Positions 35,029 through 47,267 are shown, counted from the stretch's first letter. The stretch: DNA of 64,000 bases from Pseudopyrenochaeta lycopersici (GCA_003313425.1 NHZP01000064.1:1-64000); one strand, 5' to 3'. The notes: generated from the letters alone by a model not told the origin. Made by a program: numbers and translations.

Positions 35029-35814
35029 ATGCTTACAGCGTATACTTCTGCAGCCGTAGCTCTTCCCTACCAGCAGCTGGGATCTGTTCTGTCACGCAGG
35101 GCCAACCCTGCTGTCCAGATACTCCCTGCGGATGTCCATAGACCTAGTACTACAGCACTGCGCCCTGCTCCAGAAGATCTGCCTAGCGACCTACGATCCT
35201 TCCTTAACAAGTACCAGCCTCTCGCTAATAATACAAGCTCTCAGATTAGTATTAAGAATTAAGATATGTTTACCTCTGCAGGTCATTACTTTGCCGAGTA
35301 TCCATACTTTTCAGTAGAGCGAGGCGCTATAGCAAGCATCAGCAGTAGTAAGGAGATTACGCCTAAGCAGGTCTCGGCAGTTTTAGATAAGCTTTTATCC
35401 TCTCCTACCACTACATTTGACCACATCCAGCCCCAATCCCCACTAAGCGGGCTTAAGATTACCGTCGACCAAGCGACCCTTGAGGTCATTAGCCCTTCTA
35501 CTACAATCTCTAGTACCTTCCTAGCTAGTATGGTCTTTGATATGTACAAGATGCAGCACAATAACCCTTCCACCAATGCTATCCGAGCAGTGCAGGCTAA
35601 AGCAGACAACCAGGAGCGCCCCTTCGTAGCCCTCTGCCTCTATCCCCAAGACGCCGATCCAACACAGGCTTACAATTTCTGCATTAGCAACGAGTTGAAT
35701 AGTAGCCCAACAGCAATCTCACAGCCAATTACTAAGCGGTTTTCTATCAAAGGCGGGTTCTCTTTACTATGCGGGCTTATTAAGATTCCTATCCTCTGCC
35801 ATAAGGACGATTAG
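35029..35814 (+). pseudogene. Putative secreted protein, unrecognised
   Basis: ATG at 35029 opens MLTAYTSAAVALPYQQL, a short hydrophobic leader. One frame continues through a single TAA (near 35260, SIKN-stop-DMFTSAG) to TAG at 35812, about 261 codons. The sequence is Ser/Thr/Pro-rich with VSAVLDKLLSSPTT, a region TFLASMVFDMYKMQ, and ALCLYPQDADP near residue 205, then FSLLCGLIKIPILCHKDD at the end. I do not recognise a family. The first stop could be a mutated CAA. Confidence 0.5.
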
Positions 35815-36905
35815 AACTAGGCCATACAGGAAGAGAACAAGGAAAGGACTTTTTCAGACCCTACGCTTATTATAGATGTGTTTCATATAGATATAGCATT
35901 ACCCTTAGCTAGCTACTACGCTAGGAAACATTCGTGTAGCGAATATAGTCTCTCTTTATATAGTTTTTCTAGCTGCTCTTTATCTCTCTATTCTATAGAT
36001 TACTCTCCTAATTACTAATTAGTTAGTTTGAATATACTACTATCATATCTAAAACTATAGTATTTATCTTATATTTACCTATTCTAGAGCTTTAATATTT
36101 AGAGCAACTTAATAGCAATATTGCATAGGAAACTCAATGTAAGGGACAGAAGCATAAGCGTTATATTTACTCTATAGAGCTAATATAACCCTTTTGCAAA
36201 TATTATATAGATATTGTAGTATATAATAGTAATAGTTAATATATGACTATATAAATATATAGTAAATATTTATAATCTAACTTTAAGATAAGATTCCCTA
36301 TAGTAATAGTTACATTAAGAACTAGAGTTTTAAAAAATTGTAGAAATTAAAGAATAGTAGGAATTACTAAAGGTAGTTTTAGAGAGAGACTATATAAACT
36401 ACTTACTATCTCTATAGGTAGTTATCACCTTATATGCAGATATCTAACACGATTCGCTAGAGTTCACGCTAGCTTAGACAACGCAGATTTTCTCAGCAAC
36501 AGCGGCGGCGGCGTAGATACCTACGCCCCGCCTACGCCGTGCCCCTACATCAGCGCTAACTAATGGCGGCACAGTAAGGCATATTACGTAGTAGAGCTAC
36601 TAGAAAGCGATGTTTTATAGCTAAAAACAAACCCCTTGGCGATACGCCATCATGCTTCGGGATGCTGTAACTAATCTAATAAAGCTAGAGTTAATTATAG
36701 GTTATTCCTAGTCAAAAAAGAGGGGAGTAAGAAGTTTAATAGCACTTTACGTTAAGTATATAGCTTATGCCTGTATAGCTAGATAGGTATTATCACTCTA
36801 CAACTTCTTACTATCTTACTTGTATAAGAATACGTAGCGAATTATAGTAATAATAAATACTACAGATGTACAAAGGCGTAGGTATATATTTATAATATTT
36901 AGGCT
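35815..36905. other. AT-rich intergenic, no gene seen
   Basis: TA-rich degraded sequence, except a GC-rich patch at 36485-36550 with GGCGGCGGCGTAG and CTACGCCCCGCCTACGCCG, which form an imperfect inverted repeat. No gene is supported. Confidence 0.4.
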
Positions 36906-38101
36906 ATGTTACTAATAGAATGCGATATAGATCCGCCCACAGTAGAGAGCCTGTATATTTACCGGCCGAACCATCCTCTAGCGTTTCTTGGAGCTGTAGT
37001 ATTTGCAGTAGTTGTAGGCGTACATGTCTAGTTGCTTATACAGTACCGCACCTAGATGTTTTGGGCCATGTATATTGGACTTGCAGGTTTGTCTTTACTA
37101 TTATAGAGATTTTATGCACCTAACATATAAATAGTAGAGTGTATTAGTTATCTAGCTCGGGCTCTTTCTATACACGACCCTACGAATATAAATGCATTTA
37201 TAGTCGGTTATCTGTCCCTTATGTAAGTTATTCTATTGCAAGTCGTTAGTTTTTTCTACTAAGTGTTTTCTCTAGTCTAGCCCCTTCATTCATGGCTGCT
37301 GCGTGCTATACATTGTTTGGTAGAATTATCTAGTAGATTACTCCCTTAAACAGTCACCGAATTAGGCTTCTATAGTGCCCTACGCGCTTTGTTACGCTCT
37401 TCTTCGTGGCCTTTAACCTAGGCTCTTTCTTTGTACAATTCTTAGGGGCTAGCGCGTTAGGGTCAGCGTATACAAACAAGGATCTTTCAGTAGAGAGGCG
37501 GGAAGAGCAGGCCAAATCAGGTCTTGCTACACTCAAGTTAGGTCTTGTACTGCAACTTATGTGTTTTACTATGTTTATTATAATTAGCTTCCGCTTTCTT
37601 ATAGTCAGCCGTAAGTAGAGAGAAAGAGACGTACTCTCCTCTAGTAAGTCGGGCGCCAACTGGCAGCGACTAGTTTAGGTCGTGAATGCAGCAACAACTC
37701 TAATCACGGTAATGCTTTCTAGATACTAGCACGCATTAAGTACGCTAACGTAGTCTCTAGGTACGAGCTATTTATCGGATAATTGAGTTTAGCAGTCCAG
37801 CCCAGCATCCCAGCTATATATCTTCTCACGAGTGGCCTTTTTGGGTGCTAGACGCCGCGCCTATGTTAGGTAATGCACGCTCTTATGTCTCTCTGAGTCT
37901 ACTAATACAACGTTAGGTGTATTCCTTCTCTTTATATATACACACCCAGGACAGCACCTCCCACCGCAGTTTTGTAACTTCTGGCTCAGTATCCGTCGCC
38001 TGCGCAACCAGGCTAAAAGCTCGCCGCCACAATATAACGAAGCAATTGTACTAGAATGTGCACAGGGAGAACAGACTTATACTTGCAACTTACAAGCATA
38101 G
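36906..38101 (+). pseudogene. RTA1-like seven-helix membrane protein (three introns, RIP stops)
   Basis: ATG at 36906, then YIYRPNHPLAFLGAVVFAV; VECISYLARAL; LAPSFMAAACYTLFGRII; VAFNLGSFFVQFLGA; GLVLQLMCFTMFIIISFRF; AIYRIIEFSS; SSHEWPFWVLDAAPML and a last helix ending IYTHPGQHLP. This is the order of conserved segments in the fungal RTA1-like (lipid-translocating exporter) family. Three introns restore the frame: 37223-37275 (GTAAGT..TACTAAG..TAG), 37709-37760 (GTAATG..GCTAAC..TAG) and 37870-37916 (GTAATG..TACTAAT..TAG). Eight or more Gln/Trp codons are now TAG or TAA (for example LIQYRT-stop-MFW). Family members sit in fungal membranes and some affect drug resistance. This copy cannot make full-length protein. 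Confidence 0.85.
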
Positions 38102-38458
38102 GTAGTAAACTATCATACGGCGTAGGAATCTCATTTCTCCGCAGCGGCTACGCCACATGTTAGCATGCTGCAGTATATCAGCGTAGTTATCGATCATGCT
38201 ATAGTTAGTACACATCCTAGCGCGTATTGCGGCGCCTAACTTACTACACCTCTGTCTCGTTACAGAGGCCGCACAACTTATAAGATAGCAAAGTTAATAG
38301 ACACTAGATTGTAATTGATATAGTTTAAGGTCTTTTTATTATTATCTCCTTTTATATGTTCTTCGAGAGTAGCTGTTAGTATACAAAAACACCTCCCTCG
38401 ACTTCTCAACGAGAAGACTAACTTAGAGACACTTTTAGCTCTACAGATAATCCTAAAA
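38102..38458. other. Intergenic between RTA1-like gene and small membrane protein gene
   Basis: No supported gene. A weak minus-strand ORF at 38278-38532 overlaps the next gene's start and has no protein-like features. Confidence 0.4.
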
Positions 38459-39034
38459 ATGTACGGAGGGCTCCTTATAGCTACCCTTGTTATAGGATGT
38501 ATTATCCTTGGGCTGCTTGTTACACTAAGCACGTTCTACCTCTTACAAGCCTATCGTAGCTATATACCAAGACAGCCAAGACAGCCAAGACAACCTATAC
38601 ACCTACTGAAACCTATAAAAGACAAGAAGAAGAGTACGCTAGATATACAACAAGCTCAGCTACAAGATCAGACCCGATAGTGGCTCTATAGGAGCCGTGC
38701 CTGGATCCGTCACTTTATCGCGCGATGTACAAGGCCCTGTTCTCCTATCTGTGACGATGAATACTCCCAGGCAAACTTAATGGCATCTTAGACAAGCCCT
38801 TATCAAGACCAGGCAATCCAGTCTCTTATAAAGCCACAGCCAGTGCGTCTAGTAGATGAAGCGCAGATATCAGCACACTATTTTCGGGTACAGCTACAGA
38901 CACCCCAAGATAAATACTACTATTCTCCCTCTTTGTATTCTCAGACGGAAACAAGATACTCTACTTCTACCATCTTTGAAGAGTATCTCTTGCCAGATCC
39001 TCTAGAGCCGCGATGCCTAGCTAGTGCTATATAG
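38459..39034 (+). pseudogene. Small single-pass membrane protein, unrecognised
   Basis: AAAATG context start at 38459. The first 30 residues include a strong membrane segment (LLIATLVIGCIILGLLVTLS), then a basic Pro/Arg/Gln repeat (PRQPRQPRQP) and a Lys-rich stretch. The same frame continues through TAG at 38678 and near 38788 to TAG at 39032, 191 codons in all, ending EYLLPDPLEPRCLASAI. The order suggests a type II or signal-anchored protein with a soluble tail. Family not recognised. Confidence 0.55.
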
Positions 39035-39240
39035 TTTATATAAAATAAAGTTAGTATCGAGTACCTAATATAACGTAAAACCAATCAATCTCTATCTTTT
39101 GCTATGTCCTCCCCCCGCTGCTTTACAAGCTACTCCTAGCAGGCAAACTGCACGCAATGCGACTCCTCTCCTGGATCTCAGTATGCAAGAAGCGGACGGC
39201 ACACGCTTTATTAAATAACACCCTGACTCTATAACGTGTT

Positions 39241-39291
39241 TTACAAGCGAGCCGTCCTTACAAGCGAGCCGTCCATACAAGCGATCCGTCC
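39241..39291. repeat. 17-bp tandem triplet next to the pogo fragment
   Basis: Three units of WTACAAGCGAKCCGTCC lie about 40 bp before the transposase start. Short repeats close to the ends are usual in Fot1/pogo elements, so this is probably the element's subterminal region. Confidence 0.6.
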
Positions 39292-39331
39292 ACCCCACCA
39301 ACTTTGGTCACCTTTGAAGCTCAAATCAACA

Positions 39332-39841
39332 ATGTCTCAACCTCAACAAGCTCTATTGCACTCATCTAAAGCTGATATACAGCTTACTATATCATCTCTT
39401 AATAGACACTAGATTAAGGCTGAGAGAGCTGCTGCTCGTACGTTTAATATCCCTCGAATGACGCTACGCGACCAACGCGCTGGCAAGCCTGCCCAACGCG
39501 ATTGCCAGCCCAACTCAAAGACGCTTACCCAGCTAGAGGAGGAGGTGATTATCAGACATATACTTGACCTCGATCGACATGGATTTGCCCCTACGTACGC
39601 AGCTGTACGTGATATAGCTAATCACCTGCTGGCTGGGCGCGGCGCAGGTCAGGTTGGCGTCCACTAGCCATGTAATTTTGTCAAGCGTACAGGCAGTCTT
39701 ACGACGCGTTTCAATTGAGCGTACGACAGGCAGAGAGCTCTATGTGAAGATCCAATCCTAATTAGCCGCTGGTTTAAGCGTGTAGAGGAGACAAAGGCTA
39801 AGTACGGCATCCTTAATCAGGACGTCTACAACTTCGACAAG
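39332..39841 (+). mobile_element. Fot1/pogo-type (Tc1-mariner) transposase, N-terminal fragment
   Basis: ATG at 39332. One frame covers a helix-turn-helix region (ERAAARTFNIPRMTLRDQRAG), LEEEVIIRHILDLDRHGF, a CENP-B-like second DNA-binding part (NFVKRTGSLTTRFN) and RALCEDP...KYGI, and ends at VYNFDKA, where family members have the first catalytic Asp followed by Glu-Thr/Ala-Gly. TAG stops replace Trp or Gln near 39410, 39665 and 39715. The sequence changes abruptly at about 39841 into the 3' part of the PEBP-like gene, so the catalytic domain and right terminus are absent. Confidence 0.82.
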
Positions 39842-40230
39842 GCCAGCTATGAATATTACTGTAGACTTTGGCAGCGAGAACGAGAACAAGAACAAGAATC
39901 ACGGCGAGTTACTACACAGCACGCCTCTTGTCTGGCTTTTTGCAGCTCTTGCCGTGTTAGCAGCTGTTTAAATTACACAGCATAGCCTTACAAGCATATT
40001 GTAGATAATCCTCCTTATGTGGTCTTCGCTTAAGACCAGACCCAAAGACTTTATAAGCCGCGGATGCTTGCACCTAAATATCCTGCCTATAGACGTTTAT
40101 ATTCAGCAGCGGGACAACGATAGTATCTCGTACTTTGGCAAGGCTTTCCAGTTAGACTCAGCCTTTGCCACTTAGGAGCCCGTCCTAAAAATGCAGCTGC
40201 AGATAATAGCTACCAATCGTTGGAGAACAG
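39842..40230 (+). pseudogene. 3' fragment of the PEBP-like gene, copy 3
   Basis: Starts at the codons for PAMNITVDF and continues through the Asn/Lys repeats to STPLVWLFAALAVLAAV and a TAA near 39968, then about 250 bp of conserved downstream DNA. This copy keeps the Trp codon that is TAG in copy 1. It is fused to the pogo fragment with about 10 bp of shared sequence at the junction. Confidence 0.75.
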
Positions 40231-40685
40231 GTAAAAGCTCTTTCTATCTATATACATTTGCATACTCTGAGGAACTGCGATGCTAAAACAATTTAGGACC
40301 ATTTTTTTCGCGTAATTGCGTCGTAGCAGAGGAACCTAAAAGACTATTAATACCTATTTTTACATCTTTACCTACTAGCCCAGTAAAAGCAAGACCTAGT
40401 TCATGGCTATCCACTTGACCTTCAGACTAGCTGCCTGAATTTTCTGTCTCTGGATTTAGCGACACTCCCAAACCACATATACCCCTCTCAGCATCCATTA
40501 AGCCTCCTGCGAGGCCGCCAGCGTCTAATTAGCCTCCACTCTCGCTAGATAGAAGACAGTTGCTGTAGTGTGCGCGATTTCAGATGGGCGGTCTTAGTAA
40601 TTCACTCAAACGGCTTATCAACAAGGAACAGGCGATACTAACATCCTTAGTCGATCTCTCTTATAATCGACGAGCATCGCTCAAC
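40231..40685. other. Spacer before gene Y, no gene
   Basis: No supported gene. The run ACCATTTTTTTCGC near 40310 resembles the ACATTTTTTTGC that ends the shared segment near 30655, so the copied segment may extend to here after an insertion. Confidence 0.4.
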
Positions 40686-43600
40686 CTACGCCCGATCATG
40701 GCTACGGAAAATCCGCCTAATAAACCCATCTGCGTCCTTCCTCAACCCTAAAAGTTCCCTCCGCAACCCTATCAGCTCCTGCTCCGCCTGCAGCTTTACC
40801 TCGTTATTTCGAGGGCTGTCCCAGCTTCCCATCACTTCTACCCACCCTAACTCCCGTAGAAATCGGTTGCTGACACCTTTATGCTCTATTGGCATCGCAA
40901 ACCACATTAGCTACTACTCCAAAGCATCCCAACGTCCAACTTACCAATCTTTTTCGTCATTTCCGGAATACGAAGCACCATTCCATCATCTTCTTTCTAC
41001 GGAAATGCGTCTGGCTTAAAAAACCAGAGCATCCGAGTTACAAGGTTAGCTGCTAACAACTCTAGATCCCTTTTAGCACCTTTATTAAAACTACGTGTAT
41101 TCGGTAGCACGCAAGGTGTAACCGATGAAGCGCAGATAGTTAACACCATCATCAACATTAAATCACAAAGAGGATCCCCTAGACACTGTACCAGGCAATT
41201 CCGTGCCACCTAATAGTGCTCCAAGATCATTAAATTACCCCTTTAAAACTGCTCTACTTGTTTAGTAAATCCCTTCTCTACTATTGTAGGGACGCTAGTA
41301 AATAGGATAGAACAGCCAAAGTTAATCTTGCGCTTCTTCCCTGTATGAATCGGCCGCTGGTCCGCCTCAATAGCAGCACGCTTAAGGCTGCCGGGCCTAG
41401 CTGCCAACGCCAACCTAGACGGCGCAATTCCGACAAGCATGATTACTTTTCGATGCGTCAACTTGGAACGGTGAGACCCCGGAATCCACTCAATACAATT
41501 GGAAAGCATCGCCGCCGCGAGCCCACCGACCCACTGTTCCTTTGTAACATAGCTAGTGTCGGTGTGCCTAATTACGGCCTAGATAATCCAAATCCACGTA
41601 GAGTAAAGAGACGACAATGCTTCCTTTGCAGTCCGCTTCACATCAATACAGGCTTGATAGAGCTCTTCTGCAAAATCTCTCCGCGTCTTGGTAGGAATAG
41701 ACTCCGGTGTAGGAGCTGTAGCTCCAGCTGCAGGCAGTACAAGCGTTTCATAGCTCCTAAAGCACGATCAGCGTCTGAACAGGAGCGTAAGTATTGTTAC
41801 CTACCGCCACCTGAAAGGATTCTCGGCCTGCATCCAGTCTTGCAAAACTGTCCGCCGACGCTGCGCAGACGCTAAATCCTGGCTCAATATGCCACCCGCT
41901 CTTACACCCTTATTAAGTTGCCGCTCGACTTGGTAGCTAATAAATGCCTTCATTTCTAGTATCCATAGGTCACGAAATACCTCCTCAAGAAACCGTGCTG
42001 CGCTGTTTGGCCCGCGTATAGACCTGCCCCCAAGCTCTCGGAACCACAGCTAACTGTAGCGACTAGCAGCGACTTCAGGCCCGTAGTAGTATAAAAGAGA
42101 GGCTATGTGCATCAGAATAGGCCGACCGTCCTTAGTCCGTAGCCATTTTACAATGTTAAGCTCCCCCGCACCATCGCGCAGGTCTAGCATGCGCGGCGCG
42201 ATATACGGCCATGCCCCCTTCTTGATGCTATCAAACGTCCCCAGAGGGCCCAACACCAAACCCATTAAAACTTTCCCCAACCCTGTAAAGCAATAGCTTC
42301 CAAGCCGGTCTAGCGCTGCAACACCTTCAGACAGGGCTAAATCAAGCCCCTTGCAGCCGCTCGCTTCGAACCGTCAATACATCTCGTCCATTGCAAGCCC
42401 GAAGACTCTAGCAAACGAGCTCAAAACTTTAGGGAAAATAGAAGGTCGGAAGCATCGCAACATATAGACATACAGTTGCTTCTCCTTCAAGAAGAACCGC
42501 ATAAGCTAGAAGATAGGTCGCAGCACCGTGTCAAATTAGCGGCGCTCACAGACAAGACGGCGGACATTTATAGACACCACCTGCTCCATACGGAAAGCTA
42601 GTTCCTCTTACGCAATAGCCGCTTCTATTCGCTGCCGTTCACGGGCAAACGGCTTAGACGATTCTGGATTGCCTGGCGAGAGCTCGCCATGTACACGCTG
42701 AAGAAGTCGCTGTTACTTAGCTTTAATCTTAGCAGCATTTACGTTAGATATAGGGAGCGTAAGGGCAGCTGTAGTAAACCCTTTGTCGGCAAGAAGATCG
42801 TCTGGACGGTGGCGAATCGAACGCTTAATATTAGAGTACCCCTGGAAGTACCCAAAGGAAAGGACATCAGCGCCCTAGTTCTAGAAGCTCATATTATCTT
42901 TCATAACCGTAAGCAAATTATCTAATAGGAAGGAAGGCGGGCGTGGAGAGGTAAAATTACCATACACTAGATGGAATGCCAATAGATAGAAGGAAAAGTC
43001 CCGGCTTCGCTTATACTCGCCAGCAACGGCATTGCGATTAGCAAGAAGGCAGAGCGCAGACTTATGTTCTAAATCAGGCGACGAGGTATCAAGGCAATAT
43101 ATATCAACGGCAAGGGCATAAGAAATAGAGTCAATATAATCCAGTTCATATTTATGCTCCAGTTCAGTCCGTAGCTGGTCAAAACCCTCGGTGTACAAAG
43201 CCTAGTAATCATCCCCAGTGCTTGCAACTGAGCCTACTCCTATGCCCAGCCAAGATTCTGAGTCCCATCCTTGTTCTTCCTCCATATTTCCTCCTTCCTC
43301 ATCAGATTCTGAATCGTCCAGAGGTCTTAGGCGGGTTTCCTTCGGAAGCGTATATAGCTGCCCGGTGACGTCAATCTTAATATTAGCCCCGTAATCATAG
43401 GCATGGAAGGCTAGCTGGTTCTTAGTCCAAAAGGCGTCGAAAGAGTGTTGTTCCACAAAATCTCCCTAGCCCTCCATAAAAAGTCTCTAGAAAGCAGTCC
43501 ATTTATTAGAGGTGATCGTCTGGGAGATTAACCCATCAAGATTCCACGAAGGCTCCACCCCCTCGCCAAGAAGCTCGCTAACGAGAAACACATCCTTAAT

Positions 43601-44452
43601 ATATAATAATAATGCTTAAGCATGGTAGGTTCGCAGGGCGCTAGACTAAAATAACTTCTCCTGCTGCTGTCGTCCTCGTCAAGAGGAACAGAGCTCGGTA
43701 ACAGTCGGGTAGATAGGGTGCATTACAATAAACCAAGCCTCCCTCGTCGCCGCTGTTGCTAGCCGAAACGTTCGATGTTCTAAACCAAAATTCAGCCCAT
43801 GAATATGCTTTCCAGAATAAGACGCCCGCCAGTTCTAAAATGAAACGGTGACGTTATTAAAGAATCGGTCGGTCTGCCTAGTAAGTAGTTTAAGTGGCCG
43901 GCCAATAATACTAATATAGTCGAGGAAGAAGACTGGGAGATAGTCGTCGCTAACATCAGCCGCTCTTAAGCCCGCTTTCCTGCTGCCATAGTCCATAGTA
44001 TAGAGCCTATGCAGCATGTCAAGTGCTTACGCAGCGTCAAAGTCGGGAGCTTCGGTGTTCGCAATGAAGTGCTGGGCTATATCTCGTCCAACGCTAATTA
44101 GCTCTACAGTATATAGAGAATAAGAGTGCCTACCCTTTAACCTATAATCACCACTAGAATAGTCAATCCTCCATAAATACTCCTCACCCGCCGTAGCAGC
44201 ATCGTCTCCACTAGCACCTTCTAATTCGGAATACCCGTGTAGTCCATCCTCATTATCAGAATCCAAATCGACGTCGCTCTAATCTTTGGGAGGGGAGAAA
44301 GGGTCTTCATACTGCGAGCCTCCGCTGCTAGCTATCGTCTCGTCTTAGTGTAGGTTAAAAAGCTCATCACAGCTGATGTCTTAGGAATTGAAGAGATAAT
44401 CATTAAATTCGTCGTTAGCAAGTACATCGTTAAATAATTCAGCCATAGTCAT
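40686..44452 (-). pseudogene. Gene Y: large unrecognised protein with acidic N-terminus
   Basis: ATG at 44450-44452 (second Met six bases on) begins TMAELFNDVLANDEFNDYLF. An acidic region DSDNEDG follows, then RLYTMDYG, FFLDYISIIGRPLKLLTRQT, LVSELLGEGVEPSWNLDG, a second acidic stretch near 43300, LEHKYELDYIDSISYAL, an Arg/Lys-rich region, VLMGLVLGPLGTFDSIKKG (near 42250), LRDGAGELNIVKWLRTKDGRP, and a C-terminal part ending ELIGLRRELLGLRKDADG. Most of the 1,200-plus codons share one frame; at least one frame change lies near 42880 and another near 40930. About 20 stops. No enzyme motif was recognised. It lies downstream of gene X on the same strand and has two CCCCTRGGGG palindromes just upstream. 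Confidence 0.6.
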
Positions 44453-44527
44453 AGAAGAAAGGTTAGTCTGCGTAGATTATTCATTTAAGTCTCTAAGACA
44501 ATTATTACAATAGTTAATATCGTTCTA

Positions 44528-44591
44528 CCCCTAGGGGTGAAACTACACGTACTGAACACGCCGAGCGCACTAGCTCTTTGACCCCTGGGGG
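44528..44591. promoter_or_regulatory. Paired palindromes upstream of gene Y
   Basis: CCCCTAGGGG at 44528-44537 and CCCCTGGGGG at 44582-44591, centres 54 bp apart. The nearer one is 76 bp before the gene Y ATG. The flanks (TACCCCTAGGGGTGAAA and GACCCCTGGGGGTGAAA) match each other. Confidence 0.75.
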
Positions 44592-44934
44592 TGAAAAGAG
44601 GCGTTAGTGTGGGAAATTGCGTTCGTAATCTCTAACTAGAGAGCTGATTGGAAATAATCAAGCACGCCGCCACGCTTTCTGTGGGCCCACACGTTCCCCG
44701 TCTCATCTATTCTATTTGCAGGCAGATTATAGCCTAATCTATAGGACTCTAGAAACTGCCTTATTTCCATCATTCTCACGCTGCAGAGCTAGATTAAGCA
44801 GCAGGGCTACGCCTCTAAGAGGAGCCGGCTCTGTAAGTAGTAGTTCGCTGTGCGCTCGGTGTAATAAGTAGAGTTATTAGCTTTTTAAGCTTATCCTCAC
44901 GCTGAGAAAGGAGGGGCGAGCGTAAGGGCACAAG
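44592..44934. other. Spacer between gene X stop and gene Y promoter
   Basis: No supported gene. It contains a GC-rich inverted segment around 44800-44835. Confidence 0.4.
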
Positions 44935-47190
44935 TTAAGGCTTAGATTTCCTTTAGCAGTGTAATTTCCTTATTTCTATTACGTCTTCAGCCGTAATTTC
45001 GCAAAAGTTAATATGCTTAGAACGGCTACGGCCAGTTACAGCCCCTTTGCAACCTGTATTCTCTTGCCCTTACGTCTTTTTTTAACACTCGCTGTCGCGA
45101 TTTTAGCCACGCCTATCTATATCTTCCACTACCCTATGTAGACTCGTGGCTCCGTTAATAGGGGAAACAGCAGGAGAGCATATAGAGCGCGCTACGGTAG
45201 GCGAGGATGATCGTTCATAGGTCTCTCGCTCAAAGTCTGCTGCCAATCAGGATAGACTCGCCTAGTTCTCGTCCCTACCACGCGCCGACCGCTCCAAAGA
45301 TGCCGCCCATAGCGTTGTATCTCTGTCCAATTACGCATTAAACGTGTCTTAGGAATACTAAGCCGCCCAATCCTCCACCAATAAACCGAGCTTAGAACGT
45401 AGTGCTTTAAGCGCCTGCTCGCTGTTAAGAGCAGGGTTCCGTGCTACTTCAGGTATGCGATCTATCAACGCACATATAGCCTTTACGATAGTAAATCCGG
45501 CCCTAGGGGCAGCTTCATTGCAATCGCGAGGGCTGAGGGAGAGAAATTTTTGGCTTGGGAAGTTTGGACCTAGGGCATCTTATACGATGCTCAGTAAACT
45601 CCTCTAGGGCTCGTTCGTGAATCGCCTTAAGTAACAATCGCCGCTGTCAGCTAGAAATTAATTAAGATAGGCATCAGTCGCAGGGTCCTTAAATTAGGTA
45701 ATATATCCCCTTACAAAATCTAACACTTTGCGTTCAAGCATAACGGATTGTTTTTCTGCTCGCTCGCCCCAGTAATTCTTTAAAGCTAGAAGGAAGTCTT
45801 TTTAAAGAGAGGGCTTATTATTCTCACGATCACCAACCTTAGTAGGATCAGAGTTCAGCTACAGTACTACATAAGACAGGACTTGCATCATAATTCTTCC
45901 ATCCTCTTTTATGGTTTTAAAGAGCGTGTGCACATCTGGAAACGAAACATCCGTAGCAAAAGCTATAAGATTGTAGGCGTGGTGATAAGCTTCACTGTTA
46001 AGTGTGGCCAAGAAGCCATCTCTCCGGCTTCCTAAGCAATTAACATCATAGCTACCCTCTTAACTTAGGTAGAATAGCTCCTGCACGTTTTTAATCGTAC
46101 GGTCTCGCGGAAGATCCGCCAGCTTGATCCAGTCAGCGGTAGTAACACATTCAGGGTTACTATCAGATAGCCGTAAAACAACGTTAAGCATATAGTTAAA
46201 GGTAGCAAACCAATACTAGAGACTCTCTGCTTAGTATATTTTATATGTACGCATTATTTTATAGACTCACATCATCCATTCTACAGCTTGCTATCCACTC
46301 CCACGTTGAGATTGTAAATGTAGCTTGACTAAGCGTGGTCTCACACCAGCGTGTAATCATAGACCTCCAATTAGCATTCTTCCAAAGCGTGACCAGTCGA
46401 CAGATAGGAAACTTAACTAGGCCACTAAGCCCAAGGGCCTCAAGCATCTTACGCTCTATCTAAGAGTTAGTTCCTTGAAATAGGCTATCGTCTACAGTAG
46501 ACATTGCGGCCAATTGTCTCCATATTTGACCATAGGTATCTTATAGCGTTAGGTCGCGTTGGTTCACTCGAAGCTTTATATTAAGGCCGTACGGTAAAGT
46601 GTCTACTTTATGTTATTACTCATATAAATAGAGTAAGCTAGGTAGGATGTATACCTTTGTCATAGATGTCGCAGACCCACCACAATTCTTCATCACTAGA
46701 ACCCGTCCAGCGTACGTATTCCCTTAAGGCATCTGCGCGATGTTAACCAGCTATAAGTTCAGCCATTCCTCTATTTACTGAAGTCCAGTCGTTAAATGAA
46801 GGCCATTCTAGTGTTACTAAGCCTGCCCCAGCCGCACTATCTCGATCTAATTCTTTCTCTTTAAGGTGGCTTGTTATTCTCTCTACCTCTTACTGTGTAT
46901 ATAAGACTAGAAGACGATTATCCCACGATTTACGTTCAACCCCGCCATTTTGTATAAATATGCGACATAACGTTTGGACATGCTTATAGTCTATAGGTCT
47001 ATTCGTGCCAATGCTCCAGGTTAGTGTAAGCGCATTAATAGGAAATTATACAGTTGCCAAACGATATAGTTCAGCTTAAATACGTGCAGATTCTACGTCT
47101 TAAAAGGTAGATAGCGGCCTACTTCGCGTAGAATTATTTTCGCGGATTCAGGGTTATTTTGCTGACTTCGTAGGTTAAGAGTTAGATTTA
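44935..47190 (-). pseudogene. Gene X: protein with ParB-like GQHR motif (two introns, RIP stops)
   Basis: The minus-strand gene begins near 47190 (start unclear) and ends at TAA 44935-44937. Segments in order: ELYRLATV, NRPIDYKHVQTLCRIF, LLVLYT, WPSFNDW, ELIAG-stop-HRADALREY, WWVCDIYDK, LNIKLRVNQRDL, MLEALGLSGLVKFP, RLVTLWKNANWR, WEWIASCRMDD, YWFATF, GRIMMQVLSYVVLWL and a basic tail. Introns at 46603-46654 and 46216-46270 (GTGAGT..TACTAAG..CTAG) restore the frame exactly. RPI...H...L...F...GG...(50-60 aa)...LIAGQHRxxAL follows the ParB/sulfiredoxin-like layout (LIaGxxRxxA); the Gln codon is now TAA. This fold call is inference. A truncated copy lies at 30.7-31.1 kb. Confidence 0.65.
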
Positions 47191-47267
47191 CGCTTTATTA
47201 TTAGTGTTCTGAGAGGATAAGGCGATAGAATTTAAGAGAGCAGGCTTTATACTAATAGCGCATCTTA

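Noticed and set aside
41345..41875. 176-codon plus-strand ORF opposite gene Y
   Set aside because: It is the complement of gene Y coding sequence, with basic low-complexity composition and no features of its own.
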